Assembly (NCBI GenBank): GCA_905250075.1
Contig: CAJNOP010000055.1
Span: forward strand, 1-64,000
From: Rotaria sp. Silwood1
Lineage: Eukaryota; Rotifera; Eurotatoria; Philodinida; Philodinidae
Length of the DNA stretch: 64,000 bases
Direction: 5' to 3'
Shown here: positions 12,272-24,396 of the stretch, piece by piece
Numbering within the stretch: the first letter of the stretch is position 1
Layout: each line of letters begins with the position of its first letter
The notes under the pieces: model-generated
What the model was told of the DNA's origin: nothing
Seen by the model: the letters and a program-made list of their open reading frames with translations, nothing else
Database searches by the model: none
Program-made: the position numbers and the translations under genes

Positions 12272-12649
12272 CGACTACTCCCATGAAATAATATTTTTGC
12301 AGTTACTGAAACTGTGACATTATGTGTGTTTGAAACTACCATTTCGTTACTAAGAAGCCATGGCGACATTAAAAATCCGCATATCATTTTATCTTTACTA
12401 AAATTTGTTTTCTATAGTGCTTATTTCGATAAACAGAAACAGACAGTTTCTGAGAGCTATCTATTCCTTCTATTTGACTATTCGTCATATAGAAAGATTG
12501 TGTGAACTTAAGAGATACTGAATGATCGAATTCATCGTTGTTACCTCAATTTAAAGGAATGCATAACATACATCTTATTAATAGCATCGCAAGCGTCAGA
12601 TCATTTACATATTATGAAAAAAGGAGAAATCGAAATAATTACAAAAGAA

Positions 12650-12689
12650 ACACTATATAAGGATTCTTATATAAATCCTTATATAGTGT
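12650..12689. repeat. perfect 16-bp stem hairpin
   Basis: ACACTATATAAGGATT (12650-12665) is followed by an 8-nt loop and its exact reverse complement (12674-12689). The right side runs straight into GTGTGGGTG, a telomere-like word. Function is unknown; it could be the tip of a decayed foldback element. Confidence 0.85.
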
Positions 12690-12744
12690 GGGTGCATATC
12701 TTCATTTCATTCACACTCATATCACATCCACACCCACACCCACA
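12686..12744. repeat. paired G-rich / C-rich telomere-like tract
   Basis: GTGTGGGTG (12686-12694) lies 28 bp before a C-rich tract of CACATCCACACCCACACC type (12723-12744), so the two can pair as an imperfect hairpin. The words match TGTGGG/CCCACA, the reported Adineta vaga telomere unit. Confidence 0.6.
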
Positions 12745-13747
12745 TTTTTTTGAAGTACCGAAAGCTGTCAATATAACCGGTGGCGCAGAATAAATGGTGA
12801 TCTCAGTACTATCCGTTTATCATCTTCTCTTCTTATCATTTTGAACTAACTTCTTTTGCAAAAGAAGTAGCTTTCAATTCTCTAAAAAGACATATATTTT
12901 TGATTCTCACTTTTGCTGCTCTTTTCTTCTGGGATTTGTCGTTCTGTCATCATGCATAAATATTATGCATGTTGTTTTCTCTCTGTTTCATGAATGTTCA
13001 ACTGCGTACAAAAATCTTTCTCCTTATCTTTCTTTTTTACTTTCTGGTACATCCTATGTCGATGTCGAAAAGGGGCACATATTTTCTAGGATGTTCTTCT
13101 TTGGTCACTTGTTCTCTAGAGAATTTTTTCGCTCAACGATACTCAAGTATATATAGCCATCATGCTCAAATAAATAGTAGTTCCTTGTCATATACGAAAA
13201 CAAGAATGAAAAACTAGAGAGATTCAAGATATTGTTCTTTCTAAGGTTCGAAATAGTGGCAGTCTAAGAAAAATCTTTCATGCTTTGAGAGCTGCTATTA
13301 GTCTTGGAACAATGACACATTGGTGTTAAGTGATACCAGAGACCGATCAATCGAGCTATGAAGTGCACGAGACTACTCACGTATTGCTTGGATCAGAAGA
13401 ATGATTGAAAAAATGAATAACTTCGGGCCATTTGTTGAGAAGAATGTTTGGTTCCCTAATAACCAAATCTACGCTCACTGAGTTACTGTATTTTGGATGA
13501 AGTTGCTCAAACAATAGATTGAGAAAAAGTGAAGTCAAAAATAGCAGTAATTCAAGAACTAAAACGTACAGTAAAGAACAATTTGCCAAACCTTTGTTTT
13601 TTGCAATTTACTTCTGTTGAACTGACTGTTTGTATCGTGCGTCAAAAAGAAAGCTACATACTTGCATTAATAAAAATATGTTTTTTTTTTGTAGAAAATT
13701 TAGCGCTGCTCCTTTTGAAATAAGAATTAGTTCAAAATAATGAGAAC

Positions 13748-14276
13748 CCTAGTCCACTTTTCCCGATTTTTAAGGATTAAGTAAAAAAGAAAAAACTCTC
13801 TTGGATTTATGAACGAGTGCAGGGATGCTTTTTTATTTCGACTTATTGAAACAACAAAGTCAATGGTAAGTATTAACTGATAAAGCTAAATTGAATGCCT
13901 TTTTATTCAGATTTATCTCGACAACAGATTCAACCCTAAAAATCGGTTTTAAAAATTTAAGCTATATATATTTTTAATAAAGATCTATCAATGCAATGGA
14001 TCTATAGGTATGTGCCGATTTTAAAAACTTAACTAATTCTTTTTATCCAGGTTTACTCCAGCAATAGAATTATTAGTAAGTATTTTAAAAAATTAAATTT
14101 TTCTTTAATTTAGGTCTTCTGCATGAATGAATTCAAGAGTGATTATCTATTTATTTATATAAAATTTTATTTGCTTTTATTTAGTTCGATCTCGAAAACG
14201 CATTCAGGTGTAAGCGTTTTTCACTTTTCTCAAAAATATTCCCAGGTGAATTTTTCTTGGAAAAGTGGACTGGGGA
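13748..14276. mobile_element. MITE-like element with 17-bp terminal inverted repeats
   Basis: CCCTAGTCCACTTTTCC at 13748 is matched by its near-exact reverse complement, GGAAAAGTGGACTGGGG, ending at 14276, giving a 529-bp unit. The interior is AT-rich and holds several diverged direct copies of a 60-80 bp word with a TTTTTAT-CAG start, a purine-rich middle and a TTTAAAAATT end. No transposase is present. Only an AA-type target duplication could be argued, so the superfamily is not assigned. Confidence 0.5.
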
Positions 14277-16208
14277 ACGAAAGAAGACAAACGAAAAATA
14301 TTGAAACGACCATGTATTCTGCGTCTTTCCCTACATTTCAAAACTGTTCTATCGAACATATTTCTTAACAAATTTACCTGCAAATTGAACCCCATAGTAC
14401 ATAACGATTCCTTAAAAAAAGAGCCTATTTAGGAATATACTGAATATTGTTTGTTTCTTGTTTATTTTTGATATAATAGATCTGATCATAATGAACTTTG
14501 TCTAATCGTTAAGCTTTGTCCAGCTTTCAAATGTTCCCACTACGATGTAATTAGATCAACATGAAGTTTGTAAGGAATGGAGTCGAAAAAAAGTTGAAGC
14601 ATTGTAAAATAAAAACTTTCAAAATGCTAGTTTTACTATGCATACAAATTTGATAAGAAGTATCTTCGACTAAAATATTTTGAACAACGTATTTTCAACT
14701 CTTACTTTTGTGAAAAGAATGAACTGGATTGAAAATAATTTCTTACCATTAGTAGATGAATATTTATGATTGGTAGAAAACAAATCATACTCTATCACAT
14801 ATAATTGACGATGGTGAAAAGATAAGAACCTCTTAAGTAGCTAACTTGGAAGTTTGAAAAAGACGAATGCTTGATCAAGTGTGGTTTTTTTTATGAAGTA
14901 GGTTCGTATATATATATAGGAGTCGATGTGACTCACATGCCTATGACGACAGATAAAATAGGAAAATACCAACAAGCATGGTAAAAGAAGTGACTAATTA
15001 AGTTGGAAAAAAGAATAAAAAAGGAAAAATAACATATGTCGTGAGAAAGAAGGGACAAAGAGAAAAAGCTCATATGCAATCAAAGATATGAAAAATTCAA
15101 AAGATAAAGAATACATTGTGAGAGAAGCATATAGTAGAGTGGAAACATTACAGAATGGATCTTAATCGTTTTGTGACAAGAAATCTGAAAAAAGCTAGAG
15201 TAAATGACTAAATCATCGTAAGGTAACCATCAAAGAGATATTAGATGCTGTTGAAGTCTCTCTAAAAATGTTTGAGTGTACCATGAAAAATTCCAATTTG
15301 CTACAAGTGTTGATGTGGACCACTTCTAGATGAGCCTTATGAAGAGATGGCTCCTTCAATGAAGACTTAAACGAAGTCAAATTCTCTCAGAACGCTTTTC
15401 AAATATAGCATAACAAAATCGTTTGTCGTAACCAGAAAAATGTTGTATGCAAAAAGGTAGAGCTAAAATTCCTAGTCATATTCATAGAAATAGAAATGAT
15501 CTGTTTCGTTACACTGCTGTATTAAATGCAACCCATTTTCGAAATGTATCTTAGCTGTATATAGAGAATTGCGGAAGCTGGTGCCCTCTAGATTCCGTCT
15601 AATTGCACTATTAATCAAATCAATCATATTTATATTTATATGTATACATATAAATATAATATACACAGGAAGTGTTTGAAAATGACTCATGAAAGCATCG
15701 CAATAAAAAAAAGGAGAAAAAGAATTATACACAATTATGACTTCTTCTAGTGATATCTATTGCATCATTTTCTTTCAATACAAACTATTTTATTCTGCAA
15801 TCTGTACTACTTCAGTGTACAAAATCGCTACCTGATTCACACATTGCACGACATCCATCATCAACACTAGTGGTGCAACTAGAAATAAATGTGAAGTTGT
15901 AGGTACTCAATCACCAGGCCATTTCGTTATAATGAGTGAATATCCTTTGATCAGAGTTTCAGAACGGAATCACTGCTTTCTGAAAGTCGATCTCAGCCGT
16001 TTTTTATGAGGATGGAGAATCTTTTTGTCTCCTCTAGTGTCCTTCCAGTTACATGAAGACTCAATGCATGTACATACATAGTCTTGTACGCAAAACAAGC
16101 AACACGTTTTTTTTTGGTTGTTTTCTCCCACAATGTTCGTTTGGTCTCATGTTTTTATTAGACATACATATTCGATTACTCAACTTATTTTAAAAGGTTT
16201 TGTGCCAG
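14277..16208. other. intergenic, no gene seen
   Basis: About 1.9 kb of AT-rich DNA with no recognisable coding region. A short palindromic run of TATAAATATA/TATATTTATA words lies near 15626-15664. Confidence 0.45.
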
Positions 16209-16209
16209 T

Positions 16210-16416
16210 GGAAGTGAGAGCTTATTGACAAAGCGATTAACTTGTCTTATGTTCTTGTGTATCATTGAAACAAATATTCAGTGTTGTATTTATAACTGTA
16301 TTATTTTTAATTGCATTTTGAATTTCGAGCTATTTAAAATAATACAGTTATCAATACAACAACGAATATTAGTTTCATTGATACATACGGACATAAGACA
16401 AGTTCTCACTTCTTCT
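16210..16416. repeat. inverted repeat with 68-bp arms (hairpin element)
   Basis: The left arm 16240-16307 starts ACTTGTCTTATG and the right arm 16336-16403 ends CATAAGACAAGT. The arms pair with few mismatches over 68 bp around a 28-nt loop. Outside them, GAAGTGAGAGCTT (from about 16212) pairs with AAGTTCTCACTTC after a 17-nt unpaired insertion in the left arm. The structure could be a small foldback transposon or the source of a hairpin RNA. Confidence 0.75.
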
Positions 16417-19400
16417 AGGATTAAACTTTTTAAAATAAGTTAAGCAGTCAAATATGTATATGTAATAAAAACATAAAACCAATACGACTACTGTGAGAGA
16501 AAGGGATCGAAAAATCATGTGTCGTTTGCTTGGGCCAGGTAAATATATTTGCATATATATATATATTGTTGAAGGAAGAGAACCAGTTATTTTTTATTTT
16601 TCTCATTCTTTTTATAAAAAATATACTTCATCATCATTGGTCGGAAAGATATTAAGGTGTGAGTATAAAAACTAGTTTGGGCAACAAAGAAAGCAAAGGA
16701 AGTAGATTGTTTTTACGCAGAAAGTCAAACATACTATTTACCATGTGGTATCCATGGCTGTTCCGACTGCAAAAAGCATTTTTTTGCTTTGTTCTTTTTT
16801 TCACTCAATTCAATCTACTCTCAAGAATTATTTTAATGCGTCGAACAAGACTTTTGTTTGGATTCATATTACTAGTTATTATTCAGCGATCGTTGATTCC
16901 TCGCTAACTATATGCCAACAGTACTTCGGGAGGTCTATTCGAAAAATCAACGCTTTTACCGGAGCAATAATTGCTGAGGTTTGAGTGTTCAGTATTTCGA
17001 AAATTTGATATTCTTCTGAAATTCCAGAAAGCTTCCATTTTTTGCATTCATTCCGACAGTCTTGAACTAAATCAGATATTTATGTTGAAAATCATATTGC
17101 AACATAGGTACTTACTATTACAAAGCTTGAATAAATTAGGTGAATTAAATGTGACGGTTTTGTCGTACGAAAGAGTCGTTCCAAATGATAATTTGTTCTG
17201 GTGTTTGAATTATACATGCAAGACAGCTACTAGTGAGACATGAATAAGACCAAAAAATGAAAACTACTCTTGAGCTTTCTTTTCATAGTTATAGTCATTT
17301 TACTGAAATTATAGCTTATGGCAGCGTATTCTAAGAACCAGTCAAGTAATGAGATTTGAACCTCAAAATTGGTGGCATGACAGGCCTATTTCTGACAAAA
17401 AATCGTCTGAATACATGAAAAAGTCTGCGACAACAAAAAGCACAACATCCCTTATATGTCATAGATCGGCGTCAAAAAGCAACCAAAACTATTACGACGA
17501 AGAGAAAAACAAAGGAGTTGCCGCTGTTTCACTTAATGACCACGCTTTTAAACGCATTTTATAAAGTTTTCGTAGAAAACGAAGCTTGGAAATATGAATT
17601 TCCAGAAAGCTACTTCCGTTAAAAACAGAATGCGTCATTGCAGAAGTGAGTTTTGTGTTTGCGATGACATTAACAACTGAATTCCATCCACATCAACGAC
17701 CACATCAACGTCTAAACAATTCAAAGTCAAACTCATACCCATACATTCACAAGTATATACAAACTCACATTCTACACCAACTTTTACACCCACACATCAT
17801 GCCCTCTCCATTCGCTCCCAGAATCCACACACGCGAATTCAAGCCTCATATCCATCGGAACTTCCCACATCCATACCCTTCGACGTCTGAAAACAGTTGC
17901 CAACGAATGATGAAAAATGAAAAACAAAAAAATCATGCAAACAACAATCAGACGGATGTGAAGAGAAAAAAATAGAGTATCATTTGTGCTTTTTTTAGAA
18001 AAAAGAAGTGCCCAAAACTACCGATAGGTGTTTATGCGTGCATTTACACTTTAGCATGCACTGCATAAACAACACTTTTTTTTTTCTTTTACATCGAAAT
18101 ATTCTTGCCGGTGACGACCCGACGCAACGAAGATTGGCGGAAAAATGAAGTAGGGAGTGACGTTTCTTTTGAAAATTGAGAATATATTTCTTCTAACAGA
18201 AAACAAATAGAGGGTGTGGGCGTAGGGTAAAACATTCTTTTGAAACAATCATTCTATTATAAAGAAACTCTACATTCACATTTGATTCTTCATTTCAAGT
18301 GTGTTACAGTAGATAAGTAGAGAGCGTCTTCTGCGAAGCTCCTCCAAAACGTGGGTGACGGTGGGGGCATGCGGAGTAAGTGTAGGTACGGATGTAGGGT
18401 GTGGATCTAGCTATCGATGGTTGGAGAGAGGATAAATTTTTCTTTGAATCTTAAACCGGCTCATTCCAGCCTTAACCTAATATGTTCTACGAGTGAGCGA
18501 GTTAAGCCTAATCATCAAGTTCATGGTACCATATGTAATGTATATCTATAAATTTGACTACAATAATTCCTTCAATTTACATGTATTCTTCACATTCAAT
18601 TTCAATCAACAGTAGAATATGATGTTTTAGTTGTTGTTAGTAATGATAATTCTTCCATGTAAAGTAATGGCAATAAATGACTATTACCAAAGCGGCAAGC
18701 TATCTATCTTTCGAATAAATATTTAACTAGGTGGACAGTTCATGAATATTAACCGCCTATCTGTTTCACGTATGAGTTTGGGTTGATCAGAAAATTTGTG
18801 AACATAAACACCATCGGCTGAGCTGACTCAAAATCGATAATCTATCGGTCGGTTTTCCTAGACCTAATTCAACCCATTAGTCGATCTGATACCAAATAAT
18901 GATCTATCTTGAGTTTTATGGATTAGCCTTCTAGGTATACGTCAAGACATGATAAGAGGCAATAATTGTAATGGCATTCAAAAGTGTCATCTGAAACTGA
19001 GTGAGAAGTTATTGTTTCTACAGAAAGCCCTCGAAAGTCATCCTGAATTTTGAAGAAACATTTTAAAATCCAAAGTTAGTTTTACAAATTTAAAAATAGG
19101 CACTTGAATGATCATTCTTATATTTTCATCTGAAAATGTGTCTGTTTTTTTAAGAAAAAATCGATTTTGAGAGAGTAGGAGCGGCCTTACACTATCAAAA
19201 ACCTTGCTGTTTGGAGTCAACAGACACCCTGTTTTTTGTTTTCATTTGTCTATGTGTGAAATTTTGCGGTATACATCTAGGAAAAAATAATGTGGACTTT
19301 TTGGATGCGTACGATATTGATGTCATGGTCTGTGTATCACGATATAAGACTATTTGTATAGATTTCTTTCTTAAATGAGCTTAAGTCCAGCAAAACTACA

Positions 19401-20869
19401 CAAAAAACCGAAAACAACGAGGAAAGATCATTTTTTAATGTAATGTTGACTCTCAAAACATATAATTAAGTATTGATTATTTTACTAGCATAAGACGCAC
19501 ATTTTTAGTACTGTAGGGTATGATCTTTTTGCAAACATCCGTTAACGCTCACATCCATGCCCTTGTAAGGACCAGAAATTCCTAATCTTGAAGAGTTCCG
19601 AACAGAATCCTGAACAGGCCTAGAAAAAATCTTCATAACAAATATGAATAGGAATTGAAACAGAATTCTGATTGAGACTTCATAGTAGTCATCGTTTTTG
19701 GCTTCTAACTAATCCTGCAACAACTTAATTTGGTCGTCATGGGATACAGTTGAAACTCATGACACAATGATGAAATAAAAATTCTGAAAAGTTTTTGATG
19801 AAATTTCGATAAAATCTTGCAAAAACTTCTAATAAATCGTTGTCAAATCCTAAAAAGAAAGTCCTATTTAACCATGAAAAATTTCAATTACAGAAATTAT
19901 CACGTATTAATACACCCTACGAAAAATCATACAATTGTTTCGATAATAATCAACTTATGAATAATAGACAGCATCTTGGAATTTCTTCAAAAATTGTTTC
20001 TACGTATACAACTAATCTTTTTTTTGTTTCATACATATTTTTATCTAAAAACAAATTCTTTCTGTCAATTGAAATATTTTCTTTTAGAATATGGAATATC
20101 AATATTTTATGAATCATGAAATGCGATTAGTATGATAGATTTAGCTCTGCTCTAGTTAGTTAACAAATATACTCTTGAAATTTGTGTGGAGCTTTAACGG
20201 TTCTTCGAATCACTTCTACGTTATCTGAAATCCACGAAAAATTAGTGAATTCTTTTTGTCTAAGGTGTTAATACAGTCGTATTAGGTGTGGAATTTTAAT
20301 TGCACAAAGATTATACTAAAAGGCTTTTTTTAGGAACTTCTTCAATCAAAAAAACCTCTAACATATTTTCAATAAGAGAAATACAATTATAACAATGTCA
20401 TTCATGTATGGTCTTTTTTAAATATGATCAAAAATAAATATCGACAGCGAATGAACATGATTTTAAATATTATCAAAATGATAAAAACAAAACACTGCTT
20501 AATATTTCGTTTGATTTTATATCTTTTGAATCAAGTTTGATTCTAGTTCATCTATTGAAAACTATTAAATAAAGAATTGTTTTTATTTATTTATTTTTTA
20601 AAAATTAAAAAAAAGATATACAGCAAAAGTATCTTTGTTTGTTTCAATATAATTTAATTCTTCATTTCTAAGTATAAAAATCTTCTTTTTTATTTCATTC
20701 AATAGAAGAGTTTCATGAGTTTTAGGTATTTTCTTAGAAATTCATGGCTTAACAAAAAAAAAAGAGAAAAATAAATTTGATCTCTTTCATAAAGATTTTA
20801 AGATTATCAGAAATATTATTGTCAGTCACAACAGCTTCGTTTTTCTTCATGTTGTCACAAAAGTTCTCT
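16417..20869. other. intergenic, no gene seen
   Basis: About 4.4 kb with no supportable gene. A C-rich region (CCACATCAACGACC, CCCACATCCATACCC) spans about 17685-17885. A G-rich region (GTGGGTGACGGTGGGGG, GGATGTAGGGTGTGG) spans about 18350-18405. The open frames between them reflect this composition rather than protein-like sequence. The remainder is AT-rich. Confidence 0.4.
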
Positions 20870-21565
20870 TTACACTCTATCGGTCTTTGCATTTCCTCGT
20901 TTGCAATACCAGATGATACCAACACTAACAGCAATCAGCACTGGTATACCAAGACCCAATGTTAGACCAAGAATTAGACCTAAGTTCGTTGTTGCTGAAA
21001 ATGAAAAAGAAATATTATAAATTTAACTAGAAGTTGAAATAATTCGTAACTCACATGAAGAAGGTTCGATTGGGATTTCGCTTGTTGTAGATGTTGTTAT
21101 AGATACTGTAGTTGTTACAGATGTAATATTCGTGGCAAGTGTTGTAATTGCTGCAGATGTTGTACTTATTGTAGATGTTGTACTTGTTATAGATGTTATA
21201 AAGTTTGTCATATCCGTTGCCTTATCATCTGTTGGAACTAAGAGACACAAATAATAAAATTACTAATTGAATTCATATGAAGTGAGCGCATACCGTTTGC
21301 AGTGGAACTTTCAATAGTTGGATTTTCACTAAGCTCGGTGATATTACTAAAACTGTTTTCATTTGTGCTTGTAACAGCTGGCACTGAATGATCGACATCT
21401 GTACTAGCTTCAGTTGTGTCTAAAACTGTTGAATCTATAATTACATAAAGCTATATTCCTTGAAGTCATGGATGACAAACCTAATCCATTAGTGGATATT
21501 GCAGTAGTGTCTTGACAATTGCAGATGACCAATGTTAAAAGCAAAACTAAAAAGCAAAAATTCAT
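20870..21565 (-). CDS. mucin-like Thr/Ser-rich single-pass membrane protein
   Basis: This 177-aa protein is encoded in four exons: 21565-21481, 21434-21294, 21237-21055 and 20994-20870. All three introns are phase 1, 46-60 nt, with GT-AG ends. It begins with a signal peptide (MNFCFLVLLLTLVICNC), followed by about 115 residues dominated by Thr, Ser, Ile and Ala with repeated TTSTTSTIST-type words suited to O-glycosylation and a few Asn-x-Thr/Ser sites. A Gly/Leu/Ile-rich membrane helix (LGLILGLTLGLGIPVLIAV, onward to VGIIWY) and a short basic tail, CKRGNAKTDRV, follow. It is therefore a type I surface glycoprotein resembling small mucins. No folded domain is seen, so function is unknown. All exons share one phase, as expected for an expandable Thr-rich stalk. 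Confidence 0.75.
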
Positions 21566-24396
21566 GTAGTTTTACAATTGAAATGTTATTTCAAACCTGT
21601 AGTGGTGAATAAAATATGCATTTTTCTATTGAAATTTTCGTTAATCGTTATTTGAATCAAAGAAAATAATAAACGTCCGTTGATGGTTGATGTTATCCGC
21701 TGCTTTAACTGAATTGAATGAGATTGATATCCAACAGTACTGGTATTTATACGAGATTTGTTTCTTACTTCACACACGAATAAAAGATGTATTATTTCGA
21801 TTAATCGTAAACTGATAAGAACATCTACGCTAGTTTTGTTTCAATGTTCGTATGTATATTTCAATAATTGTTAAAATAGGAAAGAAAAAAAAAAATCTTG
21901 TAACATATTTAATATCTTATTGCTACTAGTGACTGTCAACTGACTAAATATATAGTTTTTATGACAATATATCATTCGTTTTACAAGCTTTTAGTTTTCT
22001 TAGAAGTATTGACAATCTGATATGAGAGTGTAGGTGTTGTCAACTTTACATTAGAATTACACAAGTTTTGACTTCCGATATTAATAGCGTCATATTAGAC
22101 AAGAGAGTTGTATATACGTATACCATTGTAAAACACTTGAAAAATCTTTCAAAGATATAATCTTTGAGAAATTATGAAAAATCTAATTGATTGATTTCTC
22201 TGCAAGTTTGATTTTAATCTAACATAGAAACATTTTTAAAAGTGATTTATACTTAGATTTTTATGTTTTAAAGTTTTTTGTTTCGAATACGAAAAAATCT
22301 TTTTAGAAAATAGAATGAAAAAAAAAACCAAATAGTAACTGTTTGTCATGACTTTGATATCTTTAAAATGGTTTTTTTATTGTCTTAAAAATGAAGCTTG
22401 TAACCAATGACATTGTCAAATAGTCATAAAAAATGTCAAGTATAGTAGTGAAATAATTGTAGACAAAGTAGACATAAGATATGTGCATGATATCACATAT
22501 TTAATGAAATATTTGTCATCTTTCGATTCATCATCATCATAAAGATCTTCAAATATTTTATATATTCTTTTTTATCAGCTGATGCTTTGTTATATGGATT
22601 CAATATTTATAATACATATCATCTGTTAAATTCTTCGAAAAATCTGATTATAAACTAATTCTTAAAATACAGCTGATTAACTGTTCTTATTATGAGCACT
22701 AGAAAATTTTGAACATGTGCCAGTGAATCATGTCTATGTTCATAATTACTTGGTTTTGATATCAACGATAATTTTTTTAAGTTGGATCTGCTTTATAATA
22801 GCAAGAAGATCAGTTTACAATATCGTTCTCATTGTTTTTTCTTTCATGCAGATTATTGAAAGAAATTTGATTATAATAATCATGATTGTTGTCCTACTGT
22901 AATTCTATACATTGTGATGATAACTATACTTTTTAAATTAGTTTATTTTTATGATCAATATAAAATTACTGACACTAAATTTAAACAATTTCATCAAATA
23001 GAGTCATTAGCAAAATGATGGATTCTATCAAAGGACATTTTATGAAATATACCATTTTCATTCAAAAGAAAAGAAAAATTAACGAGAATGCTCTAGTGAA
23101 AGAAAACAAATGTACATCTACCATTATTGAAAATCTATTTTAAAGATGAACATCGACCACTACACCAAACCAGATAATAAGTTACTATATCGAATATCGA
23201 AACTAAATTCAACAGCTTTAGAACTAGACTAGATTACACTACTTTCATTACTGTTTTCTTTCATGAACATTCTTGAATTAACATCAAAAGATTTATAGTT
23301 CCGGAAACGTATGCATTATATTCGAAACAAATTATTTTATAATTAAGTCTGATTGTATTTCTTTGACAAAAAAATGAGTAAGATATAGACGAGAGAGAAA
23401 GAGAATGTGGGTGTCGATGTCTGTGGCTGAGAAAAGCATCCACACTCACATCCAAACTTGAGATTCAGACAAATTGTAAAAAAAAAATCGAAAGAAATAA
23501 GAACTAATCTTGTATTCAGTGTTGTCTATTGAGGCTTAGTTTGTTGTGGAAAGTTTCAATCAATGAAGAAAAGATCTTTAAAGTAATGCTTTCTGAATAG
23601 TATTGTAATAGGTAAATTCTCTTGAAATTTAATAATCCACAAATTTGCAATGTTACTTCATTTGTTCATATAGATACCATCCAAAATCATTTTTCGATGT
23701 CGATACTGAAGAAGTCAATGATGCATACACTATAACATGAATAAATGATTATCAATACTCAGTCTATGTAAAGAAAAACAAGTACATGCTATTTTCGTAC
23801 TGCAAACGAAAATAAGAATTTATTTTTTCGATAAAAGAAAATTATTTCGTTGTTTTGCACCTACTTAGAACGAATTATTCATGTGGCATATACTATCTTT
23901 TCCATTCAAAATAGTTCATCAGAAACATAAGAAATTATTCCCAGGATAACAGTTGAGAAATATATATATCGTTCGTGTGTAAATAATATGATTTTTGATA
24001 TTGACGAGTTATACTTATTGATGTTCTAACCGATTATAATATATAGTCTCTATTGATTTTTGTTATGTTTATAAATTTGCAGTACTATTTCATTTGTTCT
24101 TTTGTTTCGTTTCTAAATGATTCAAAACAGAACGTCTTTCGATAGAGTTTTTATTTCAAACAGATGGTCAAAAAATATTTTGAATTTGATTTTATTTGAT
24201 CTCTTTTGATTCATTTCTGACTTTAATACAAAAAAAAAAGTAAAAATAAAATAGCAGACATCCCAATATTATAATAAATTAGAAAAAAGAAACTAAACGA
24301 ATCTCATTCACATACAGTGAGTTCATCGATTAAAAAAAAAATACATGTCTATCTGCTTCTAAAATCCAGTAAAAATATTAATAATAAATTTCAAAA
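21566..24396. other. intergenic, no gene seen
   Basis: About 2.8 kb of AT-rich sequence. The only notable structure is a G-rich word (ATGTGGGTGTCGATG, 23405-23419) paired with CATCCACACTCACATCC at 23437-23453. Open frames are short and featureless. Confidence 0.45.
23405..23453. repeat. paired G-rich / C-rich telomere-like hairpin
   Basis: ATGTGGGTGTCGATG is followed 17 bp later by CATCCACACTCACATCC, an imperfect reverse complement. Composition is TGTGGG-like. Confidence 0.6.

Larger units (their letters stand above)
12272..13747. other. intergenic, no gene seen
   Basis: Contains a perfect hairpin at 12650-12689 and a C-rich telomere-like tract at 12723-12744. The open frames here (up to about 80 codons) lack recognisable features. 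Confidence 0.45.

Noticed and set aside
16540-16570. TATATA run, considered as a promoter element
   Set aside because: Simple AT repeats are common throughout the window and no gene starts downstream.
17646-17975. 109-codon His/Pro-rich open frame
   Set aside because: The residue content follows a CCACAT/CCCATAC-type C-rich tract. There is no domain, signal peptide or splice context; it is treated as composition.
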